Source: Fistularia commersonii (lineage: Eukaryota; Chordata; Actinopteri; Syngnathiformes; Fistulariidae). Taken from it: a stretch of 64,000 nucleotides of DNA. The DNA lies in assembly GCA_037954325.1 (NCBI GenBank), contig JBBMNZ010000001.1:7970874-8034873 (forward strand). Reading direction: 5' to 3'. The notes below the pieces were generated by a model. That model was not told where the DNA came from. It did no database searches and saw only the letters and a program-made list of their open reading frames with translations. Shown here one piece after another: positions 35,701 through 47,600 of the stretch. Positions within the stretch are counted from its first letter, which is position 1; each line of letters starts with the position of its first letter. The translations under genes and the position numbers were made by a program.

Positions 35701-38700
35701 GGCTGACCTATAATAACAGCGATTTTGTCTTATTCATCATGGACCAGTTGGATTTGTAGCTCAGTGTTTAGGTTCTAGGGACTGGCTAACCTGCCCTGCA
35801 AAGTTGGCCGTATGCAGTGGCATCTCAGTGGGACAAACACTGCCTGGATTCTCGGTCTAATCGTCTGAGCCTGCCTCAAGGACTCCTTCGTGGCCCTCCA
35901 GTCAGTGAATACACCACTGTGTTTGTGTGTCGTGAATATTTCAGCATCTCTGTTGACCCTCCACTGATGAACGGGGTTAGTCAAGTCTATCAGAGAGCCG
36001 CCTTTGACTGAGCATCATTTCAAGCTTTGAGTGTCTTCTGTTGCACAAGTTTCAACAATAACAGAAGAAAAAAGACACTTTCTCTGATCTAGACCGAAAG
36101 ACATTTGCCCTGTACACCTCAACAAGCACGGCAAAAGCAATTAGGAGGTGGAATCGGCAGAAGTGCAACCTCCACTCGAACTTTATGCAACATAAAACAT
36201 AAAAGACCACCCCCACCTCCTCAGTGAACAAAACTGATATGGAGAAGCTATCAAGCCCCTAAAAGCTAATGCAAATGTGTCTATTGCTTTGCTCAGTGGT
36301 ATCAAAACAGTCAGTGGGTGAACATCCAGAGGATGATGCGACATGATTAAAAAGTGTTACTTGGTGCATAATACATATATTACTGTATCGTAATTCATGA
36401 TATTGATATTATTACGGATGTGAAAGTAGCACAACATGGTAAATCCTTAATGTGCACTGCTGACTAGTAAAGAGCCAATATTTTTGGAGGAAATAAAGAG
36501 GTTGTAGCTTATATTGAGCCACTTTTAAAAATTTCTATGATGGATTAAATTTAAGCAAATTATACTGTTGAAAGAACAACTGCACTGAACATCAATAAAA
36601 TGTTACACTTGGATGTGAAAACAGGTTGGTATTTGAATTGAAACACTGGATCAAAAGCCAAACGATCTGAAGCAAATAAAACATTTTATGGACATTTGGA
36701 GGATCTGTTTTTACTTTTTCACTGGATTTAGAAAAACACAATCCCAGTGATGGTTTTCATCACAATCTTAGATCACATATATCCAAATATCTACATCTGA
36801 CCATATGCATAAAGCTGAGATTGTACCTATTATTTCCTTTTTTTTCTTCAAAATATAGAATATTGATCTACAGTTTCAGCTAACCTACACTCCACCGATT
36901 TATGATCAATATAAATTGAGGCACACCCTTCATGGTTCCTGTTAATTTACTGAAAAGAATTTAAATAATCTAAAAATACCCACACTACAACTATGTTGTA
37001 AATTCCTTATGTTCACCAGCATTTGTAATAAAGATTCATGGATGACAGGAGTTCTACTATAAATACATTGTGTACATGATATTGTGTATTTGTTATCCAC
37101 AAGCTGTATTTGTTTTCCATGAGAAGAAAACACATTAGGCTCTACTGGTAAACTGGAGTACTTTCTAAAAACACCTGATTTGGTAATAATTGGCCTAATT
37201 AGCTCTGTGTTCACAGTTGTGTAATAATTGTTTGTTCCTTGGTCTTTAAATAGGTGTTGATTAGTTGAAATGCCTTTAAAGTATGTACCTAAATAGTGGA
37301 GTAAAAACTAGGGCTTATTCTTCCATTAGCTATGTCCTACTACCGTAAAGCCTTTAATCTTCTCAAAAATCGACAATGCGCCTTATAATCCGGTGCGCCT
37401 TATATATGGATCAATATTGAGCCGCAAGAGGTCTCGCAACAACGGAAAGCAGCCGCCGACTCCATTTTCTCCTGTAGAAGAAGTAACGCGCGGTGGATGC
37501 TGGGATATATGACTGCGCGAAGTGTGCATTTTCATTTCCATTTGTGTGTTTCAGTGTGTGCGTGCGTGCGTGCGTGCGTGCGTGCGGGTCGCAGAAGTAG
37601 CAGCGGTAAAAACGTTACAGGGGAATTCCAGTCCCACACCACTTGTGCGTGTAAAAAGACCCCAAAATGGTACCTTTCAAGAAACACGCCTACGACGCAG
37701 AGTTCAAACTCAAGGTGACCAGTCACGCAGTACAACATGGAATAGAGCAGCAGCGAGAGAATTCAACAATAACAAATCAATGGTGCCGAAGTGGAGAAGC
37801 AACAAGATGACCTGCACCAAGTAAAGAAGACTAAACAGAGTTTCCAAGAGAAGAAAGCGAGATGGCTACAGTTAGAGAACAAACTTGAACAGTGGGTTGT
37901 TGAACAGAGAGCACCAAGTAGAAGTATCACCACAGTCACGATTCAAATGAAGGCAAAGGTGCTAGCTTGCAAAATAAACATCAATGAATTTAGAGGCTGC
38001 TTGGTGCTTTTGTTTTATGATACGCTTTGAATTGTGTCAAATTGAGTTGGAAATACACTGTTTGTACGAAGGCAGCGCAAATACTGGTTAGAGCTACCCA
38101 TATGTACGGCACCTTACAGTGAATGCACTACCTTGTTTTGGGACTGAACAGAGTTGTCAGAACATTGGTTTGCATTCTATTAATAAGTTTGAGTGACTCA
38201 TCTGACTGTTTTGTTGACATTCCCTTTAGTAGAGCTCCATTTAGTGGATGCATAATGCAACCCCGGCCACTACTGTAGCTTCTATTCTATGCGCCTTATA
38301 ATGCGGTGCGCCTTATTTATACTGTAGGTTTTTTTTTTTAAAGTAGGCCATTCATTGAAGGTGTGCCTTATAATCCGGTGTGCCTTATAGTGCAGAAAAT
38401 ACGGTAATTGTAAGATTCTTAAGGTATTTAGGGGTGGCCCAGGGACATGGTGTCAAGGAGGCAGTGAAGGACTGCTTTTTATCTCTATCTTGCCCTCTCT
38501 TTAGCTAGCTAGCTCTAACTCTTTCACCATCTCTCAAACATCAAACTAAGGCGCAATTGCCAAGAAACACAAACAATGAACACACAAAACGTCCCCACAT
38601 TGATGCCCAACCTGCCTGGAAGCAATGTCTGATATGATATTTACAAAGCACATGATATAAATCTGGAATTTTAGGGATTTTCTTCCAACTCGACTCAGAA

Positions 38701-40838
38701 TTCCATACGAGTGGCAAAGTTATATTGTATCTTCATATACAACATTTACATTGTATCTAAATATATAATATAACTCTCAAAGTGCAACAAAATGTGATAG
38801 ATGTGGAACTTCACATTACAATTCTATTTACATTTGGGAAATACAATGCTACACGGTCTATAGCATAGAATGTATAGCATAGCATGTATTCTTATTAGTA
38901 ATACTGTATTCCATTACAGAACCAGAAATCCTTTACTGATCTTGGAGGACATTTTTAATTCCTGACACACAAAGTCAAAGGAACCAAATGTACCACAGTA
39001 AAACATTATAATCAGAGTACTAACATTTAATCTCACTTTGTACTCACTCATAGAAGGTAATCGCTCTGGGCAGGGGAGGTTCTGGGCGTAGGTGAAGTTC
39101 TCCGGTAGGTACGTGGTTGGCTGGACCAGGTATTCACTTGAGTTACTGCCATCAGGGTAGTCTGCAGTGAACAAAGGCCCAATTGTATAGAGCAGTTGTT
39201 CAAGCTTTCTTCACATGACAACAAATAGAATATTTCTGCTCTTCGGGTGTTTCAGTTCATTGAGAAAAAGTGAACAGAACAGTTAATTATGAAAATAATG
39301 GTCACATGACTAAAATAATTGTGTTATATATTTGAAACAATCACACAAGATTTGTTTCCTTTTTTCATTATATTTATTCATTTCATATAAATATTTCCGT
39401 GAGACATAATTTAATAAAGCGAAATGCAAAAAAATTATAGCTATTAAAGGTGATTATTGAATGGTCAATCGGGTCATCATATTTGACCAATAAAATTATG
39501 ACATTTTGAGTATTACTTTACCCTCCAATCATTATCTAGTCACTTGGCACCTGATGTGTGAATGTGTGACTCACCCGTTCCGTTGAGCGTACTGTTCTTG
39601 TTGGTGTACAATCGGATCATCTGGCCAATGGTCCGGACATTGTCCCTCAGCATGATGCCTTGAGCCTGCACCATGAAGAAGTATGTGTTGGCTGCCAGAA
39701 AGAAAGAGAGACGGGGGGGGGAAGTTAAGGGAGGTTGGCTCTTTACATTACGACTAATTACATTTGCTTCAATTATTACATTCCTTCACTCTGTATGGTA
39801 CTGCTGCAAGTGGACAGTGACGACAAATGTTTTACTAATTTATTGATGTACACACATGCGCATGAGGCACCCGCGCTCTATCAAAAGTCTAAATGTCAGC
39901 AGAAAAATATAAATAAATAATAAAACACAAAGAAATTGATGACTTCTTCAGCAACTCCAAGGTTTGTATGTTTGTTAGTGGGTTTCCTGATAATAAAAAG
40001 GCACTGAGGTTCACACAGTTTACACAATTCCAGGAGCCTATTGGTTCATTAGAAGATTTTCATGTTACAGAATACTGTCTGTGCACATTGAAAATCAACT
40101 GTTTAAAGGTTTTAACAACATACAAAACAAACAACACTTGACAAGCTATCTGACTTGAAACACTAAAATAAAACTGGCAAATGTTCTTGCTCTGCCATCT
40201 AGTCAATATGCAGATTACTGTGATAACAACAATTATTGAATCTGATATTTTATATACTAGAAGACCAAAATGTAATCTGCCATTCTGACATTATGTCAGG
40301 CCAAAATGAAATAGGGAAAAAATGGAATACCATGAAAACACCATTTTGAAAACTATTTAAAACATTTGGATTTTTGGACAATGATTTGGTCATTGTAAAG
40401 TTTCAATATTCAAATATTTGAATATTAATTCAAACAACAAGACAAACCTTTCATTAGTGGTTACAAACAGATATATGGTCGAGCCATATTAAGCTGAATT
40501 GTGCATTCAACATACATTTTGAAAACTATTTAAATCTTTGGTCATTATAAAAGTACATTCGCAATTATTTTGATTAACTTGGAATTTACAACAATGACTA
40601 TAAAAAAAAAAAAATACTAGATCATTTTTCTAAACCCCCCACAATACAATAACAGCTATGAGTCAATATAATTTTGTTATTGAAGGCTACATTTCATATT
40701 CTCAACTGTCCAAAGCGTGAATAGCTTAATTCAGTGTAGATATATGTTGTGACCAGAAAGCAGAATGCCCCTTATTGTTGTAGTTGTATTGTTGTTGACA
40801 GGTTATTGCTGATAGCTGAAATATCTAAATTAGTTTGT

Positions 40839-40873
<35 letters not shown>

Positions 40874-43800
40874 TTCCCTTTTGGTGCAGAGCTGTATATC
40901 TGGCCATTGTCAGCCCCATCACTGTAAGGGGGCAGTCAGTTGCAGCTAATTTTTATAACATATTCTTACTAGATATAAAAACAAAAATTAAGAATAGGAA
41001 AAAAAAAAAAATCAGTGCAAGGACAGAGCACTGACTGAAAAGGGCAGTCTAAAACAACGCAGCTGGCGGATTGGATCCAGTTCTGAAAAACAGCCAGAGG
41101 AATCTTTGAATGTCCATGACCACATGCGCGTTCGCACACACATACACAATTAACACACACTTCAAGGTTTCTAAGCTGACAGCAACTTCCCAACAGTGTA
41201 CTAGGGTGACAAAGTTTATCTGGTGGAAGATGTGCTATAGGAACAAGAAGTGGACTTTGTACTGTAGGTCAAATATTGAACCTGGTATCAAAAAGTGCCC
41301 AACATCGCTGCTTCATTGTAGATTATACATTTTTTTCATTACTATACATGCAGATCATTGGATGGTGCGACTATTCATTGTAAAAAGCCATCACAAAGCT
41401 GACCATTCAGTGATCATTGACAAAAGAAAAGTGAACATTTCAAATAGAAAAAAATATTTTAAAACTTACTTCTATTACCTGAATATCTACAACAATGCTG
41501 TTTTCTGGGAAGTAAAGTCCAGTGTGGAAAAGAAGTGAAGAGACGGGTCCAAGCAGGTTGGAATGGGTGGAGAAAAGTGTCAGGCGTACTATGTGATAGA
41601 AGACTTTCAGCCAGAATAAAAGGAAAGGTGTAAAAGACAGTGGTGAGACCAGCAATGATGTATGGACTAGAAACTGTTACAATGACCAAAAGACAGCAGG
41701 CAGAACTAGAGGTTGCAGAGATGAATATGTTGAGGTTCTCTTTGGGAGTGACCAGGATGGATAGGATCAGGAATGAGTCTATCAGAGGGACGGCACATGT
41801 TCGATGTTTTGGAGAGAAGGTCAGAGAAGCCAGGCTGAGATGGTTCGGTCACGTACAGAGGAGGGATAGAGAATATATTGGTAGACGGATGCTGGAGTTG
41901 GAGCTGCCAGGCAAGAGGTCTCGAGGAAGACCAAAGAGAAGCTTTATGGATGGAGTGAGAGAGGATATGAAGGCAGTTGGTGTGAGAGAAAGATAAAGAG
42001 AATAGGGTTAGATGGAGAAAGTTGACTCTCTGTGGCGACCCCTGACGGGAAAAGCCGAAAGAAGAAGAAGAAGAAGTAAAAGAAAGTCCAGTGTGAACAC
42101 AACAGGTGTAATGTCAGTGTTTTAAAACTGAACTCCCTTGAAGTAAACAGGCCTGCGCTGGGAGGACATCCAGTTGTGCAAGAGCCAGGAAAAACAGGAT
42201 TAGGATGTAAATTCATTTTAAGATGAATTTCAGATTAGAGTTGTAAGAAAATGGTGTCTGAAAATCACCTGAATACATGTTTTGTTTGATTTTTGCCTCA
42301 ACAACACTAACGGATAAATAACCATCAGGGGTGGTTCCATGGCGGGATTCTGCAATTTATAATGTCACATAAAGAGAAACTTAACCAGCAGACAAACATT
42401 CATCATTCATCCTCCAGCCTTTGAGCTCAGGACAACACAGGAAAATAAATTTCACATATTCAGGACATCAGTTACAGGTCAATCGTGACCATTATATTAC
42501 AGTTACTTTCTAGCCAACAACTTAAGAGCCAGAAAGCTGAGTTGCTGATTTTTAGAACTTTAGGGAAACAAGATTCACTGTGTAGACCAATATCACTAAT
42601 GTCCAAAGGATGTTTTACTGATAATAAAGATCAGCTGCCTGCGTTGTGTCCATTTTTGTGGCCTCCGCCACAGGACCGGACTTTGTTGTCCGGTGTGTTC
42701 AGATGTGATCCAAGAAAGACATCAAAACTGTCAGGAACTGATTAGGCAATGAGTGGTTTATTGAGGTCAAGAAATACACTTACGAGAATTGCCGGGCCCA
42801 AATGAATGTCACCCCAATCGTTCGCCCTCCCTAGACAACCACTGAGGCGCGTCCTGTCAGATGTACAGATGAGGAAGATTCGGCCCCCCTCTGAGGTAGA
42901 GTGGGTGATTTATACTACCATCTCAATGGTCAAGGTTACTTCCTAATAAGGAGTTGTTTTTCACACTTTTTGGAAGTGGGCAACTAGGTGTACCAGGCTG
43001 TGTCTTGGACTGGGCCTTGGGATACGTCATCGATAGTGCGCGGGGGGTGTTAGTGGAAAAATACAAAGTTGTGTGTACTTTTGTCATCATGTGATGCCTT
43101 CCTACATGTGAACTGCGCATGAATTTTAACAGTTGAAAGAGGAAAACTAATACAACTAATTCAGCAAAGCTATAATTGTCTGGGGGAAAACTAGCCATAG
43201 GGGTAAAAAAATGGTCTAAGAATTTAAAGATAAAATGGGGAAAAACAAAAGTCAGGATGGTAAGCACAAATTACCTGAAATTTTAATAAGGAATAATTTG
43301 AGATAAGGAAAAAGAAAGTATGTGTGCAGCGTTATAAATCCTGCTAACACATAAGGTAAATTGCTTTGGTTACATGGACACTGTGTGACTAAAAACCAAT
43401 GGCATCCAATAACTGGGTCAGTCAAGATTAAATGACAGAATCCCAAAGGTGAAATCCAGTGGCCTCTTAATAATATTTCTTATTTCTCGAATTCAAGGTT
43501 AGAAAGTCTACTACATTCATCCTTTGGCTATTTCTCATTTTAATTTGCAGCTTCTATTGATTGTAACAGTTGCAACAGAATCTGAAACTTGGTTCATTCA
43601 TTCCCTTTGCCTCTTACAAACTTGTTGCAGAAGTTGTCAGTGATCGTTGTACCTGCTCCTAACAGTCCTTCAAATCAGAATGTGTTGTACTTTACACTGA
43701 GAGATGTTGCACATTTCATTGTGTAAACTTGTTTAACTGACTTAAACTTGCCTTTGGCACAGGTCATCATTGTAAATGAGAACTGGTTTCCAATTGACTT

Positions 43801-44323
43801 ACCTGGTTAAATAAAAGTTAAAGAATTAAATAAGAATTCAATAAAATAAGAATTATTTTAGATGCAACTGATGTTTCCAGTCCATCCCTATCTTTCATCA
43901 GGGGACATCTAACCAAAAGCTTGCTGGTAAGTTGTATACATCTCAGACCATTCTGAAAGCTGTCAGACAGTGATCATGTAGGAAAACAGGGTGTTTGAAT
44001 TGGTCAATCACCATTTGTTTCAGGGCCATCAGGGAGAATTATAAACTCTATAAACTGAAAATTGACTGTCAATGAAAATTTTAACATAATTCTTAAAACT
44101 CAAAATTTAAAACAGGTTTGACATCGATAATGCAATTTTATAGACCAAATCTGAGAAAAAGCTGCCATTGAATGTACTATGTTATTGAAGCTGACACTTA
44201 AATGTATTTGACCAATTGCTTGTCCTCCCCAGTCAGTCAATATAGATAAAGTATCAAACAATAAACAAGCATTTTCCAGCAGGATGTCAAACATATGCTA
44301 TTCAACAGACAATGAATGAATGA

Positions 44324-44404
<81 letters not shown>

Positions 44405-44421
44405 CAGATAGATAGATAGAC

Positions 44422-44456
<35 letters not shown>

Positions 44457-44517
44457 CAGATAGACAGATAGACAGATAGACAGATAGACAGATAGACAGA
44501 TAGACAGATAGACAGAC

Positions 44518-44556
<39 letters not shown>

Positions 44557-44557
44557 C

Positions 44558-44633
<76 letters not shown>

Positions 44634-47600
44634 CTGCATGCCTAAAAGAACAATTGTGTTAAAAAAAGGACTGCTATCACAATGTACAGTCACATGTCTT
44701 GTTATTAACAGAGCAATTAAACTGTCTAGCCATTATGACCAACTGGTTTCAAAGCTTGGCACCCTTCCTGTGAGCTTGTAGGTAAGTCTGACCACTTTGC
44801 ACCTATTTCAGTAACCATTATTTCTGGTTCAGCAGGCTCCAATCTAAATGACAAGGAATAAAAGCAACTGCATAGAATCTGCAATATAAGACTGCAAGTG
44901 TAGTTAAGAGTTAAATTGTTTTTTTTTAAGGATTAAAAAGTATGGTGCCTTTTCCTCTAAATAAGCACAACCACCAGTACAAGTTCATTACAGAATTTAA
45001 ATCACTAATGTAATTTGGAGCTAAATCAAGACTTTTTGTCTACTCTACCAATTGAGATTCTGGCTTGCAGTTTGGACAAGCGTCTAGTGAAGTGTATTTC
45101 AGTGCTGGTCATTTATACATGCTCTACACTGGGTGAACTGCACCCACTGAATTTACAGTAGAGGCTTTATGATTCCTTGTTGTAGATTTGGCAATCATTG
45201 AGTTTCACATTCTATGGATATGGCTAACAAAGAAAGCACAGTGTTTTGTTTTTTATATAATAGTATGTATACACATATTTTATCAAATTTAATATAATTC
45301 ACAAATTCACCATCCAAAACCAACCAATAACTTGCTGGTATTATTGTTGATTGTCAAATGTATTTTAATTAGAAAAAATCATATAAAAAGACAAACTTTT
45401 TAATAGTGATTACGAACAGATTTATGGTGGAGCCATATTAAGCCATATGCCACTTTCAATGACTTAGCTTCACTTAGATACACACTGCTACAGATAAATG
45501 GGTTAAGGAATACTGTAATGTAAAATTTCAAGGAGCCCTTGTTATTGAGCTTACAATTTTTGTGCTATCCTTTTAATGTCTTGGGCAACAAGAAACTTGA
45601 GTAACATGACCAGTTTTGATTTGGTTATGTGTAAAAACTGAACTTTGCCAATTCTTTAGTTTCAGGATGCTGATGCAGCGACATAAACAACAAATGAGTT
45701 GATGCGTTACAGTAAAGCCCATGAGCCCAAAATGTTATCCTAATTTCCAATAATAGGCCAGCTGTTTGGGTAATTTGTGTTCTATGGCTTGTTTAACATG
45801 TAAACACAGGTCTAAATGTTCACTTCAGTTTGCAGCAACAGGTAAAAAAGTAAGGCCTCAAGAGACTACACTCCAATTGAATTCCCAGCTGCCCGCTGAA
45901 TGAGGAACACTGAACAATCTCAGATTGGCCAGGAACTCACAGACAGTCCAGCTGGCCTTTACAGTGAGCACACTGTACATTAAATCCGATGGAACACAGC
46001 AAATATGTCAGCAGGATGGGATACAGACATTCACAGACCTGCAGCCCTGCAACAAATGAACATTCAATGACCCCAGCCTATCATATATACACACACACAC
46101 ACGCACACACGTATTGCTCCACATCAGTTTATTAAATTCAAATATCATGCCGAAATTAGCTTGGACAGACATAAGATTTTTAAAGATAAATCCCAACATG
46201 GGACTTTAAAAAAATCAACAAAATAGGCATCAAAAATGTGATAAGAATTTTTTCCAAGATTATTTTTTGAAATTCAAAATATGATTGCTTAGAGGACTGT
46301 TTTTCAGGTGTTGATTATCACAACATAACTCCATTAAGTTTTCTGAGATCAACAGCTCCACCTATATTCAAGCAATTATCAATCTCATAATTTATGTGCT
46401 CAGCTGGGATGTTATACAGAAGAATCACTGATCTGGAAAGGTTTCACATCAGTCCACGTGATGATAGTGATAAATAAGCCAAAGGATGTCTTCTGATAAA
46501 AAAAAACAGCTTACTGATAAGCCCACCGCAAAGACGAGTGTCAAGCCAACATGAATATGCAATATCTGGGTGTTGAGCCACCATGAGCGCTCACTACATC
46601 CAGTTTTTCCAGTCATCAGGACCCAACCATAGGGATGAGCACCAATGAAAACCATTTCCAGTCGATGAAAGGAAACATGAGAACGCAGAGCACAAAGCCA
46701 CTCTTTCATGGCCCAAATTTAACATCTCAAATCATGCCGCTAGACCTCGGGCAAATACCAGGCAGGGAATTTTCCCAGAATTGCCCCTCATCCCAAACAT
46801 GACACCACCGCTTGCCAGTAAAAAGCTAGAGCACACAACCACTTCCCTCGGGTGTTTGTGCGAGATGGATCAGCGTAGAAATTATTCAGTAAAACATCTA
46901 ATCCATGGGGGGCATGTATCCAACAATAGATAAGTAGTTAACAAGTCTCGCAATGTTTACTTCATATTCCTATGGCAGCTGTGGATGTACATCTGCTGAA
47001 ACAGAATTACTACAAATTTGATTTCAACAATGTCATTGTTTCCATGCATGTGATAAACAGCGCATATAGTTAAGGTAGATTTGACCGGTTTGCCTTCAAG
47101 AATGTTGGCTGACCACGCTGACTGCCAGAACTTTTTTTTTGTTTGTTGGTTTGTTTAGGTTTTTCTATCATCAACTTTCACGGAACGTCGCCTGCAACCA
47201 CTGGTATATTTACCACATCTCGTGGACAAGAATTTGAAAATTTCAATTTGACGATCAAGTAGAAGGACAGGTTGCACCCGGTTGACTTATTCACCATATC
47301 CCAGCCCCTTGGATAGAAACCGGGAAATTACCATTGGCGAGCGCTCTCTGTTCATTCATTCCCGAAACAGCGGTGCAACGCCTGCGCCACTAATGACCAC
47401 CCATACAGTCACACTAGCCGACGGGGGATTAGATAAGCCTCGGAGCCATTTGATCTTTAAATCCGTGATTTGCTCTGAGACATCTTAAAATAAAACATTA
47501 AAAAACATGCTTGCGGGACACCACAACCCGGGCTACTTAGCCCATAAGCTAATTGTGTAGCGTCAAACGTCCTGTGACAACAGCTGCACCGTCCTCAGCT

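Larger units (their letters stand above)
30505..39047 (-). other. b4galt6: b4galt6 intron 3
   Basis: 8.5 kb. Holds an ATGT/TA microsatellite (31320-31465), the unclassified repeat and an RTE remnant (33340-35395), a possible SINE head (35749-35815) followed by an unexplained GC-richer patch to 36010, and a pogo-like transposon (37341-38406). I see nothing recognisable in 30520-31310, 31560-33330, 36020-37330 or 38420-39040. Confidence 0.75.

Noticed and set aside
44298..44693. 131-codon LSIY-repeat ORF
   Set aside because: Translation of the GATA/GACA microsatellite.
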